A model generated the notes under the pieces. It had not been told where the DNA came from, did not search any database, and worked only from the letters and a program-made list of their open reading frames with translations. A program made the position numbers and the translations under genes. This document shows, piece by piece, positions 1-8,771 of a stretch of DNA of 19,570 nucleotides. The DNA lies in NCBI RefSeq assembly GCF_050937815.1, contig NZ_JACDIJ010000022.1, positions 1 through 19,570 on the forward strand, read 5' to 3'. The stretch is from Treponema_C sp050937815 (lineage in GTDB: Bacteria; Spirochaetota; Spirochaetia; Treponematales; Treponemataceae). Each line of letters opens with the position of its first letter. The first letter of the stretch is position 1.

Positions 1-279
1 TATGACCGCTTTTCAGCTGCCACAGAAACATTTTCGCTGTACCTTCCGTACAGCTGCCCTTTTCTTTTGTACCCGAACCATACTTGCGTTCTTTCTTCCC
101 TTCCCTAGTATTTCAAGTTTCTCCGGTTTTACACGTCATACACGTTTCAACCGACCCCGCAAAGCACTGTGATTGTTGCCTTAGCGGCGAGTGAATTGAA
201 TATATCATATCTCACTATTTTATGTCAAGCGCATTATCGCTTTTTTTTACTTTTTTTCTCTTTTCTTTCAGTTCCCTTT
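1..279. other. Leftward leader or intergenic region with a stem-loop; no gene recognised
   Basis: No convincing coding frame was found on either strand. On the minus strand, a strong promoter at 199-228 would transcribe leftward through positions 190 to 1 and out of the window. That transcript contains a perfect 7-bp stem-loop (GCTGTAC / GTACAGC, 5-nt loop) at 36-54. A purine-rich stretch around 104-112 precedes a short minus-strand ATG ORF of 22 codons rich in Lys and Arg. I could not match the leader to tmRNA, RNase P, SRP RNA, a T-box or a cobalamin riboswitch by eye. It may be the 5' UTR of a gene further left or an unrecognised RNA. Confidence 0.4.
199..228 (-). promoter_or_regulatory. 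Strong sigma70-type promoter, leftward
   Basis: On the minus strand a perfect -35 box TTGACA (223-228) is followed after 18 nt by TATATT (199-204), which is preceded by TG as in an extended -10. Transcription would start near 190 and leave the window on the left. It lies downstream of the 101-aa gene, so it begins a new transcription unit. Confidence 0.6.
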
Positions 280-585
280 TTAAGCTTCCTTTGCACGAAT
301 CTCCATTTCACGTTTTATATGTTCAATTTCATCAAGCAAGGCGGAAATTTCGGCATTCTTTATTGTAACCGAAGTTTTTTGTTTACAAATCAATATATCA
401 TATACCAATAAACCGAGTTTGGCAAAGCATTTTTCACTTTGACGTTCAAGGCGGTTCAATTCTATTTTTGTAATTCCCTTATCACCCAATTCTTGAATTT
501 TAGCTCCCGCTTTTACAAGGGCTTGCTGGGAAACATCAACGCTTTTATCGACCATCGTTTTCATCTTTTCAAAAAAATCGTTCAC
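280..585 (-). CDS. Small coiled-coil protein of unknown function
   Basis: A 101-residue protein with no signal peptide or membrane helix. It begins MNDFFEKMKTMVDKS and is charged and helical. Two amphipathic stretches (about 5-60 and 75-100) end in an EIEHIKREME-type coiled coil. This layout resembles the N-terminal helical part of small bacterial proteins that continue into a zinc ribbon, but no Cys pairs follow here. The start is GTG at 585 rather than the upstream GTG at 603, because AAGGAGG (591-597) sits 5 nt before 585 and would otherwise be inside the gene. It begins 45 nt after the stop of the 1656-aa phosphatase gene on the same strand, so the two are probably co-transcribed. The function is not known. 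A partner or regulator of the phosphatase is only a suggestion from context. Confidence 0.75.
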   Translation of the reverse strand: MNDFFEKMKTMVDKSVDVSQQALVKAGAKIQELGDKGITKIELNRLERQSEKCFAKLGLLVYDILICKQKTSVTIKNAEISALLDEIEHIKREMEIRAKEA

Positions 586-590
586 ATGCG

Positions 591-597
591 CCTCCTT
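591..597 (-). promoter_or_regulatory. Shine-Dalgarno site that fixes the start of the 101-aa gene
   Basis: The minus strand reads AAGGAGG here, 5 nt before GTG at 585. It argues against an earlier in-frame GTG at 603, which would place this site inside the coding region. Confidence 0.8.
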
Positions 598-630
598 ATG
601 CACAGCATTTTACGCCATGAAATTAATATA

Positions 631-3600
631 CTATTTTTTCTTTATTCCGACTAGCGTAAGGTCATCAAATTGTTCATCTTCTTCTACATGGGTATAAAAC
701 ATATACTCATCCCGCAACCCCGGCTGAAAATGTTCGGCTTGATGTGAACAATAGACAGGATATTGTACAAAATGCTCTTTTAAAAACGCATCGATTTTTT
801 TATCGACAACCGCATGATCGTAAGCATCGGCATGCGGATCTTTATACATACGGAAAATTTTTTCTACACAGACAAGAGCCATCACCCCTTCTTCCGGAGT
901 TCCGCTGCAATCGGAAAAATCGAATTCGAACACGTCGTCTTTGGAAAAATTTTGCGGATCTCTTTTTTTTACCAAAGAATAAGTCCGACGTTTAAAAACC
1001 GCTTCTATGATATCATGTACGCGCTCGGCCGACATTTCTTCGCCGTCTACAATACTGGCCCCCTTTTGCCCCATGTAAACAATATAATCATACACTTCTT
1101 TTTTCATTTTTTTGATACAGTCTACAAATTCTTTTGAAACGGTAAGTTTATTGTATGATTTTATATATGAAAGAATCTTAGTTTTATGCAGCCGAGTTTC
1201 TGTTTGTTCCGCTTGAGCTTCATATAAAGATACCCAGTCTTTGGGGCGGCGTAAAGCGTGCATATATTTTTTCGGATCCGAGATGTCGCTTGATTTTTCT
1301 TGCAAAAATTTCAATAAGTCTTCAGGAATTGTTTTTTCGAAATTCAAATACGCTTTGCCTTCCTTTTTTTTCTGCTGTTCGGCATATAATTTTAAATACG
1401 CGGCATAACCGTCCTGTTCTTCACGAGTCACAAGAATATCGGTTTCGTCACGGAATTTTAAGGCAACCCCTTCCCTGTCACGGTACAAGCGCTTTGCTTC
1501 TTCGATACCGTCGGTGTATAAAAATAAAATATCGCCCGAATCCAAGTGAACTTTTTCTACCGGATAACCGCCGCGCATTTCAACAAGATCTGAAGGGAAA
1601 GCCCCCGCAGTCGGGGTTGCCGTCAGTGTGATTGTTTTTTTCTGCCCGACGGAAGCATCGTACACGTGAATCAGGTTATCGCCGGCATTGCAAAAATAAA
1701 AATCGCCGGCAACGGAATCAAAGATAGCTAATGTAAAAGCGGCAAATTTCCCGAACAAATTTCTGTTTACCAAGTGATCGTTAATTTTATATACCAAAGG
1801 TGAAAGATCGGTTCCGTTTTTGCGTATACTCCATCCGTTAAAATATTCGGTAAACAATGCCGCAACTTCCGCCATAATAAGAGCTGCAGGAGACCCCTTA
1901 CCCGACACGTCAACCTTTATAACGGCAAAGTGCCGGTCGTCCAATTTTCTATAATCGAAGTAGTCGCCGGAAACACCCTTTGCACCTTCATAATAACCGA
2001 AAAACTGTACATAAGGCGTATCAAGCCGTCCGACCGACTGCTTTACCTTTTTTCCGCCGACAGACACTTCATCCAAAGGCAAAAAAGCACGCTGTACTTC
2101 TTTTCCACCGAGAAGCATATTTTCGTTAACGGCCGCTTCAACAAGGGCACGGGTCATGTCGTTGACGTTTTCACTTAAAAGTCCTATTTCGTCGCCGGCG
2201 GTTACGGGAATATCTTTGCCGGCAAGCTCTGCCTTATCACCCGTATCACGGATCATCACGACATGGGACGCCAAACGGCGTATCGGTTTAATGATAATTG
2301 AAGCTAAAACCAAGGAACCTGCAATTCCTATAATAATTGCAACAAGGGCAATAGCCGAAGCGGTAAAAACAACCGTTAAGGTTGCTTTATACACGGTTTT
2401 GATAAGCTCTTCGGTACTGAGTTTAAGTACAATAACGGATCGCACATAAATTTGTTCGGTTCCCCGCCGGTATAATACGGGTTTATAAAAAAGATATTCC
2501 GTTACATCGCGGGATAAACGGACATTGTTGAATTCAGGAAAAGAACCCGAACCCCTTTTCGACAAATCATTTAAAGCACGGTTAAGCGTTTGGGTAAGCT
2601 GAGTACTTACCGACTGAATATCGTTTCTTCGTTCGATAGACGCTTTATCGGTTTTTAAAGCCAACGACAAACCTTCCGCCGATAAAGAAACTATTTCAAA
2701 AGAAATACCGCCGATTTGTTTTTCGGCTTCTTCGTTTAAACGGGAAATTCTATCGCCTATAGAAACGGTTTCTTCATGGACAAAGCGGGAAGCACCGAGT
2801 ATCAGTGTTTTGCTGTCTATTTTAGCTTCAATATCGGGGTCGTTAGAAGCCCAGACGTAATCTATATTTGTATTACGGCCGTCGGCGGGTAAGCCTAAAA
2901 TAGTAACATACTGAATTTCAGGCATGGATTGACTTTGATTTAAAAGCAAACCCAATTCAAGCATGTTTTGTCCGGGCATGTAATTTTTTACACCGGATGC
3001 AAAACTTTCCATCAAAACGGCAACACGATCTTCCAATCCTTTAGCAAGCGTGCTTTCCTGGGTTCGGACGAATATAATGCCCAAGGGAATCGATACAAAT
3101 AAGGTAAGCAGGAGTACCAAAATCGATGTAAAAAACATCATTTTATACTTTAAGCTCATTCCCCTTTGCTTTAATTCTTTTACCTTTTGTGTTCCTTCCG
3201 ATAACATACTGTCTCCTAAAATAAGGGCGCGAACTTCACGTTTTACCGCAAGAGAATCCCGTATTGTTATAAACATGTGCCGCGACACAAAAAAGAATCC
3301 GGACGCAGCAAGGATAAACACGATCAACAGTAAAACATCGCTCATTTGAATTGTATAACGGTACTTCGAACTGTACTCTTTCCATGCCGGTTGAAAACGA
3401 TATGCATAATCGCCGGTTTTTACGGTACCGAATTCGTTTACCGATAAAAGCGGTTCTGTCATATACAGTCCCCGCCGAGGATGTAACAGCCCGACCCGAT
3501 ATGTGCCGCTTTCCAAGCCGGCAAATTCTATACCGCTTATTTTTCTATCCGATAAAATTTTAAATCCGCCGCTTTTGTATTCGAACATTATATCATACGG

Positions 3601-5601
3601 AGCTTTTCCGTTCCTATCCAAATATACGGCAGAAATATTTCCGTCGGTACCGAAGCCCTTGCCGATTATAGTCAGCGAAGTATTTCCGTATACATCGGTT
3701 TGAGGATATACGGCGGACACAGCGGTATACGGGATATACCTATTCAAATAAACGGGAATGACGGCTTTTTTTCCGATATTGCCGGCTACATCGACGGCGG
3801 ATACGGAAAACAAATACACACCGTTATCTTGGTTCGTCCATGACGCATGGGCGGCCGTACTGACAATTTTTGCCGGAAGTCCGGTTTTATATTCGGCAAG
3901 AGCATCCGCCGTATATTTTTGCGGATTGTTTTTATAATCCCGGACAGAAGCGACATACTGCAAAGAATAAGTATATCCGGCAATAAGGTCATCGTCGCCG
4001 GAAGCGTTTTTCCACGCAATCTTAAAAGTATTTGAATTCATATAACCGTCGTCACCGGCATCAAGCGCAAAAAACTCCGGCTTTTCAGGCGGCTTTGTAT
4101 CTTTAAAGTAAGTAATTGACGTACTTTCGGACCAATTGCCGGCATGATCCATAATGCGCGCTTTCAAATACCACAAGCCGTCTTCTTCGACAAAGGCCGC
4201 AATGCTCGGCTTTGTAGGAAATTGCATAAATTCTTTGGGCGGTTCTTGTAAATTATCCTTGGTTAAAATCCATGAATACGCGGCAATGCCCGACGAATCT
4301 TCCGGTATTTCAAGCCGGGCGCTTATTTTTCCGCCGGCAGAACGTTCTCCGTCTTTAAATGATACTCCTTTTAATACCGGCCGTTTTACCGAACGGTCCG
4401 TAGACAGCCGGGTTACCCGATAATTTTTGGGATTTTTTTGCTCCCAAAAGATATGTAAATCTTTTCCGCCGCCGCTTACAAGGGGAGTTCCGAAAACGGA
4501 GGTTAAACCGGACGCCGATATACGATTTTCATCCCAAATTTTTCCTTTTTGCGAAGCAAAATAAATATTTTCAACACCGCGTCTGGTATCAACCCATAAC
4601 GCACAAAGATTTTCGTTATATGTAAATAAAACCGGTTGAAAGGCTGCAACTTGGCGCGGCGAAAGCTGTTCTATAGGACCGCCGACGGCTCCTTGATCGG
4701 TTAAAGGCGCAATTACCACCGCAGATCTGTTTGATGAGGTTCGGGAACGTTCCCATGCCAAATAGAGCGTATCTTCAAATACATGCAAAAAAGGTCTTTG
4801 ATTTGTATATGCGGTTATCGGTTCGGTACCCCGAAATTGCTCGGTGATAAGTACGGGCTCCGACCACTTTGCACCTTTATTGTCGGAATATGAAGAATAT
4901 AACTGATAGGTAACGCGGTTGTTTGCAATATATGTTGATTGGAATACAACCACTTCACGACCGCTCGGCAAAACCGTAAAATCGGGAACAAAAGAATTGT
5001 TAAAATCCCGTGCAGGAGCAAAATCATTGAAGTTCGACCATGTTTTTCCGTCAGCCGAATGAGATAATTTAAGTGAAAAACTTTGGCTGCTTCCTTGTGT
5101 TGCAAAAAGCACAAAACCGCCGGCGATGCCGCGAAAAACACGAGGGGCCACAACCGAGCTTCCGGTTTGCGTCAATTTTACTTCATTAAAGGATAATCCG
5201 AAATTATCGGAGGTAAATACGGAAATTGTTTTCGGATCCGCAAGAACACAAATGCAAATGACGTTATTTGAAGAAACGGCAGCCGAAAACAAATGGGGAA
5301 CTTCGCCCGAATAAGCAAAGGGTCCCGCCAGTTTTTTTTTGGTAAGCCAATAGCCTCCCGTACTCGGCGATAAAACTTGCGCCGAAATCCAAATATTGCC
5401 CTGCTGTTCGGATGTTTTTTCTATATCCTGCCATACGATAATAGACGTATCCTGATTATATGCGGCGGTAGGAAAGCGGCTTTCCGAATTTGTAAGCGGA
5501 ACCGGTTTTTCCCAATAAAAATCTCCGGCGGACAATCCGTATAATAAAGTACAAAAGATGAAAATAAAAAAATATTTATACGATAGTACACGGCGCATCA
5601 T
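631..5601 (-). CDS. Giant membrane sensor phosphatase: beta-propeller ectodomain, HAMP, SpoIIE/PP2C catalytic domain
   Basis: This 1656-residue protein is probably a transmembrane Ser/Thr phosphatase. A hydrophobic export segment (about 5-25) is followed by a sialidase-like beta-propeller region (about 30-400) with Asp-box motifs near 133, 184 and 243 (such as SADGKTWS and SDNKGAKWS). Two Fn3/Ig-like stretches (about 420-610) and an IPT/TIG-like stretch (about 617-700) come next. Membrane helices lie near 752-776, 820-848 and 1070-1104. They enclose an extracytoplasmic sensor (about 849-1068) and lead into a HAMP domain (about 1105-1160). The SpoIIE/PP2C domain keeps its metal-binding acids: GDYFD (Asp1213), VDVSGKG (Asp1231), YTDG (Asp1364) and DDLTLV (Asp1646-1647). 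About 280 residues separate the last two motifs, much more than usual. The start ATG at 5601 overlaps the upstream gene by 4 bases. AAGGTGG at 5612-5618 is a good ribosome site. The likely role is to dephosphorylate an anti-anti-sigma-like partner in response to an envelope signal, which is inferred from the family. Confidence 0.9.
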   Translation of the reverse strand: MMRRVLSYKYFFIFIFCTLLYGLSAGDFYWEKPVPLTNSESRFPTAAYNQDTSIIVWQDIEKTSEQQGNIWISAQVLSPSTGGYWLTKKKLAGPFAYSGEVPHLFSAAVSSNNVICICVLADPKTISVFTSDNFGLSFNEVKLTQTGSSVVAPRVFRGIAGGFVLFATQGSSQSFSLKLSHSADGKTWSNFNDFAPARDFNNSFVPDFTVLPSGREVVVFQSTYIANNRVTYQLYSSYSDNKGAKWSEPVLITEQFRGTEPITAYTNQRPFLHVFEDTLYLAWERSRTSSNRSAVVIAPLTDQGAVGGPIEQLSPRQVAAFQPVLFTYNENLCALWVDTRRGVENIYFASQKGKIWDENRISASGLTSVFGTPLVSGGGKDLHIFWEQKNPKNYRVTRLSTDRSVKRPVLKGVSFKDGERSAGGKISARLEIPEDSSGIAAYSWILTKDNLQEPPKEFMQFPTKPSIAAFVEEDGLWYLKARIMDHAGNWSESTSITYFKDTKPPEKPEFFALDAGDDGYMNSNTFKIAWKNASGDDDLIAGYTYSLQYVASVRDYKNNPQKYTADALAEYKTGLPAKIVSTAAHASWTNQDNGVYLFSVSAVDVAGNIGKKAVIPVYLNRYIPYTAVSAVYPQTDVYGNTSLTIIGKGFGTDGNISAVYLDRNGKAPYDIMFEYKSGGFKILSDRKISGIEFAGLESGTYRVGLLHPRRGLYMTEPLLSVNEFGTVKTGDYAYRFQPAWKEYSSKYRYTIQMSDVLLLIVFILAASGFFFVSRHMFITIRDSLAVKREVRALILGDSMLSEGTQKVKELKQRGMSLKYKMMFFTSILVLLLTLFVSIPLGIIFVRTQESTLAKGLEDRVAVLMESFASGVKNYMPGQNMLELGLLLNQSQSMPEIQYVTILGLPADGRNTNIDYVWASNDPDIEAKIDSKTLILGASRFVHEETVSIGDRISRLNEEAEKQIGGISFEIVSLSAEGLSLALKTDKASIERRNDIQSVSTQLTQTLNRALNDLSKRGSGSFPEFNNVRLSRDVTEYLFYKPVLYRRGTEQIYVRSVIVLKLSTEELIKTVYKATLTVVFTASAIALVAIIIGIAGSLVLASIIIKPIRRLASHVVMIRDTGDKAELAGKDIPVTAGDEIGLLSENVNDMTRALVEAAVNENMLLGGKEVQRAFLPLDEVSVGGKKVKQSVGRLDTPYVQFFGYYEGAKGVSGDYFDYRKLDDRHFAVIKVDVSGKGSPAALIMAEVAALFTEYFNGWSIRKNGTDLSPLVYKINDHLVNRNLFGKFAAFTLAIFDSVAGDFYFCNAGDNLIHVYDASVGQKKTITLTATPTAGAFPSDLVEMRGGYPVEKVHLDSGDILFLYTDGIEEAKRLYRDREGVALKFRDETDILVTREEQDGYAAYLKLYAEQQKKKEGKAYLNFEKTIPEDLLKFLQEKSSDISDPKKYMHALRRPKDWVSLYEAQAEQTETRLHKTKILSYIKSYNKLTVSKEFVDCIKKMKKEVYDYIVYMGQKGASIVDGEEMSAERVHDIIEAVFKRRTYSLVKKRDPQNFSKDDVFEFDFSDCSGTPEEGVMALVCVEKIFRMYKDPHADAYDHAVVDKKIDAFLKEHFVQYPVYCSHQAEHFQPGLRDEYMFYTHVEEDEQFDDLTLVGIKKK

Positions 5602-8600
5602 AACAGTGAATCCACCTTATTTTTTAAATCTATAATTTTTGCGGAATTGCGGAGTTTGGGGTCTTGCCACAAAGAGGCTACGATGGCTGCAGCCGTAATA
5701 GTATTGCCTTTAGAAAGCTCTTGAACGGCTTGCTGATATAAAAGTTCTTTTTCCGCCGGCAAAACGACCAAAGACTTCCCGCCCAAACCGGTTTTTATAC
5801 GATCCGCAAGTATCATAGCTTCCGCATTTTCCGGGTTAAGCAAAAGAGCTTCATCCAATTTGCCTAACGCATTGTTCAAATTCATTTCATCGCGAGTACT
5901 GGATTCATATAAACGCGCAGCTTCCTGTACCAATTGTTTCGAGCGGGCAATTTTTCGAGGATCCGGAGGAGGAACGATGACGCCGATTTCAACTTCTATA
6001 TCATAAATAAGCTGTTTGAGGCCCGGATATTTGGGATTAATTTCGTACAAATCTTTTAAATCGGCATAGGCACGGCCTACGGTAGCGGGATTGCGGTATT
6101 CGTTTTTTGCGGCAGTATAGCGCTGTTTAAAAATTTCTTCGAAATCGGCAGGGTTTATCACCTTCGATATACGCAATGCAAGCAAATTCGCTTCTTGATT
6201 AAGAGGATATAATACTTGAACGTCCTTTATTTTTTCACGCGCAGTATTCAATATTTCAATTCCTTCGGCCCGTAATCCCGATTTGATTTTTTGCGTTCCC
6301 TGTTCGAAATATTGATAGGCGGCATTAAGTGTTTGACTTATTTCCGGATACAACGGATCCGTAACCGGTATCGAACGGCCGGTTCGAATGGACAGCGCAT
6401 TGCCGATTAAGGCTTTTAGATTTACAACCTCCGTATTCGGATCTATATTTGTAACTGCCCACCGGTCTTCGGCTTGAAGTATAAGCCTTTCGGCTTGTTC
6501 AAAATCACTGTTATAATATAAATTGCGTGCATCTATAATAAGAAGACGTACATCGCGCACAACCTTATTGTTTTCAAGCCGCACAATATCGGCTCCCAAA
6601 GCATCGAGCCGTTCATCCGTTTGCGCACGTAACGACGGCGAATCTTGATACAATAAAGATTCATTGTATTTATTCCGCGCTTGCTGCAGCGATTCACGGC
6701 TGGCATCGAAATTCTCTTCCTGTAAAGCCGTACGCGCTTGCGTATATCTGAAGTCGGCTTCGTTTTTTGCCTGTTGAGCGGCCCTTATACGGCGTTGAGC
6801 AAGGGATGCCGAAGTATCGATACGGGTCAATAAATCTTTTAAAAAATCAAGATCCGACGATGCGCTTTTATAGTTTGAAACAAAGGTTTGCGATCCCGGC
6901 TGAGCACGCACGGGAGAATCGGGAGCCGTTGAAAGAAAATTAAAGCGTACATATAAAGAACTCATTTCTTCGTTCAAATCTTTTTTTAATTTTTGCAGTT
7001 CTGTAAGCGCTTCGGAAGGCAATGACGGACGGGCGGTATCCAAACTTTCATTTATGAGGTCCGTGTATTCTTCATAAGAAGAAGTATAGCGTTTTTTAAC
7101 GGCACTCGAAGCATTTTTAACAAACGAACTTATATCTTCCCAAGCGTCTATTCCCGAAACAATGTTTTCTGCGGCAAAAGAATCCAAAAACACCGTAATA
7201 ACCGTATAAAGAGGTTCCCAAGGCGGCAAAGAAAAAGACTGCAGCGCATGTGTCAATTCAGGCTCTAAAAAAGGACGGCGCGTATCGGTCAGTATTTTTA
7301 TATCCTGCCGCACTTCCGCTGCGGCTTTAAATTTATTTTGACCGTATGTTTTCAGCGAATCGGAATACGATACAAATCCGAGATTTTCTTTTAGTCCCAT
7401 ATAGGAAGGAACCGATATGTTATCATATCTGTCTTTTTCCGCTGCGAACGTTTGCCTTTGCGAATACAGCTTTTGAACTGCCTGCATCAGTGTTTTATTA
7501 TAATCCAAAGCGGCATTATATGCCGTATAAAAAGAAGGCATTGCAGGACCTTCGGGCTGTTCCAATAGCGAATATAAAAAAATAAAAGCTTTTCCCATAT
7601 CCGCAACGGAAACAATTCGTCCGGCTTTGTCTTTTAAGGATAGGTTAGACCCCGAAACGGACGGCACGGCGGGTAATTCTTCGGCAAGGTCGTTGGAATA
7701 TTTTTCCATAAAGGCGGTTAACAAAACACGGGATTCGGAACACAAAATATCCCACTGCATATCCATAGCCCGGACAATTCCGGTATCCGGATTCGATTCG
7801 CGTCCCAGAATAAGCCGATATGCAAACGGTAAAAAAGAAGCTTCGGTCAATTCGAGATTTTGTTTTTTTAATTCCCGGAAACTCTCTCTAAAATAATGTC
7901 CGCCGTGCACAAAGGTATTACGGATGTCCGCATATTCATGCAAAACCGAATCGATTGTTTTATAGGAATCAAGAGAAGCGTCGATATCATAAGCGGACAA
8001 AGAAGCGTTAAATCTTTTAAAAGCCGCAATGAGTTTGTTTTGCAGGGACTCGTAAGCGTTTACACTCTGTAACATATCCGACAAATATGTATCCGATTGA
8101 GTTAAAAGAGGGGTATCCGCAAACTCATAATAAAATTCGTCTTTATACAATACAAACCCGTCCGAAAGACGGCGCACGGCCGCACCAAAACGCCGCTGTT
8201 CCATGAGCCGGGAAGATTCGCTCATAATATTATCGAATACGGCACGGTAATAAGTAAACTGGGAAGCAACCTTTGTTTCGTCTATAAATTGAAGTTCGGT
8301 TTCGGTCGGATCGTTTTCGTAATTTTCCAGCCGCGCAATAAAGCGTAACTTTTTTTCATCATTTAGAGGTTCGTCTATAATGACATCGATCAACTCTTCC
8401 GCTGCCGCCGTATATCCGGAACGCAGTTTAAAAATCTTATCGATTCTTCGTTGAACATTATCGAATTCATGAGGATTACGCGTAACATATTTTTCAAGGA
8501 AAAAAAGAGCTTCATTGAGCTTTCCCCGGGCAATAAGCTCATCGGCACCGGCTAAATTTTTATCCTCGCGCCCTGCTGCATACAAACTTACAGCAATGAG

Positions 8601-8624
8601 AAAAATAAAAATCAAAGCCGGCAA
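5598..8624 (-). CDS. Very long exported helical-repeat (TPR-like) protein
   Basis: A 1008-residue protein with a cleavable-type signal peptide (hydrophobic LIFIFLIAVSLYAAG) and no lipobox Cys, so it is probably periplasmic. The mature part is almost wholly alpha-helical and charged. TPR-like helix pairs are visible near the N-terminus (ARGKLNEALFFLEKYVTRNP) and the C-terminus (NALGKLDEALLLNPENAEAM), with long coiled-coil-like stretches between, including an Ala/Gln/Arg-rich segment around residues 615-660. It is translationally coupled to the downstream phosphatase gene by an ATGA overlap, so it may scaffold or feed signals to that protein's ectodomain; this is inference. The start is probably TTG at 8624, only 12 nt after a TATACT -10 box. 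In T. pallidum I recall a similar order of a SpoIIE phosphatase, a hypothetical gene and a UPF0164 gene, but I could not check this. Confidence 0.85.
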   Translation of the reverse strand: MPALIFIFLIAVSLYAAGREDKNLAGADELIARGKLNEALFFLEKYVTRNPHEFDNVQRRIDKIFKLRSGYTAAAEELIDVIIDEPLNDEKKLRFIARLENYENDPTETELQFIDETKVASQFTYYRAVFDNIMSESSRLMEQRRFGAAVRRLSDGFVLYKDEFYYEFADTPLLTQSDTYLSDMLQSVNAYESLQNKLIAAFKRFNASLSAYDIDASLDSYKTIDSVLHEYADIRNTFVHGGHYFRESFRELKKQNLELTEASFLPFAYRLILGRESNPDTGIVRAMDMQWDILCSESRVLLTAFMEKYSNDLAEELPAVPSVSGSNLSLKDKAGRIVSVADMGKAFIFLYSLLEQPEGPAMPSFYTAYNAALDYNKTLMQAVQKLYSQRQTFAAEKDRYDNISVPSYMGLKENLGFVSYSDSLKTYGQNKFKAAAEVRQDIKILTDTRRPFLEPELTHALQSFSLPPWEPLYTVITVFLDSFAAENIVSGIDAWEDISSFVKNASSAVKKRYTSSYEEYTDLINESLDTARPSLPSEALTELQKLKKDLNEEMSSLYVRFNFLSTAPDSPVRAQPGSQTFVSNYKSASSDLDFLKDLLTRIDTSASLAQRRIRAAQQAKNEADFRYTQARTALQEENFDASRESLQQARNKYNESLLYQDSPSLRAQTDERLDALGADIVRLENNKVVRDVRLLIIDARNLYYNSDFEQAERLILQAEDRWAVTNIDPNTEVVNLKALIGNALSIRTGRSIPVTDPLYPEISQTLNAAYQYFEQGTQKIKSGLRAEGIEILNTAREKIKDVQVLYPLNQEANLLALRISKVINPADFEEIFKQRYTAAKNEYRNPATVGRAYADLKDLYEINPKYPGLKQLIYDIEVEIGVIVPPPDPRKIARSKQLVQEAARLYESSTRDEMNLNNALGKLDEALLLNPENAEAMILADRIKTGLGGKSLVVLPAEKELLYQQAVQELSKGNTITAAAIVASLWQDPKLRNSAKIIDLKNKVDSLL

Positions 8625-8636
8625 TTTTTTTCCGAT

Positions 8637-8665
8637 AGTATACTCCTATGTACTATTACTGTAAC
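8637..8665 (-). promoter_or_regulatory. Promoter of the leftward repeat protein-phosphatase operon
   Basis: On the minus strand GTTACA (8660-8665) and TATACT (8637-8642) are separated by 17 nt. The -10 box ends 12 nt before the TTG start at 8624, so the mRNA leader would be only about 5 nt. An AGGAG (8643-8647) lies inside the promoter spacer, upstream of the predicted transcription start, and so cannot serve as a ribosome site for this transcript. Confidence 0.5.
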
Positions 8666-8732
8666 ACATATTCAGAATATTTAAAAGTATCCATTTTCGT
8701 TATTATTTTCGGTGTTTTAGTACTAAAAAATA

Positions 8733-8761
8733 ATGAAAAAACTCCGAAAATAGAGTATACT
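8733..8761 (+). promoter_or_regulatory. Promoter of the UPF0164 gene
   Basis: ATGAAA (8733-8738) and TATACT (8756-8761) are spaced by 17 nt. The -10 box ends 10 nt before ATG at 8772, which predicts a leader of about 4 nt. No Shine-Dalgarno sequence precedes the ATG. Confidence 0.5.
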
Positions 8762-8771
8762 TATAGTAATA

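Noticed and set aside
36..54. Stem-loop with CGGAAGG loop as an SRP RNA
   Set aside because: The conserved GGTCAGG part and the following loop sequences of bacterial SRP RNA are missing.
585..603. GTG at 603 as start of the small coiled-coil gene
   Set aside because: The strong AAGGAGG lies inside the resulting N-terminus and is ideally placed for GTG at 585.
3786..4019. Alternative frames within the phosphatase gene
   Set aside because: These open frames lie inside a continuous 1656-codon gene with clear domains and have no start signals or protein-like features.
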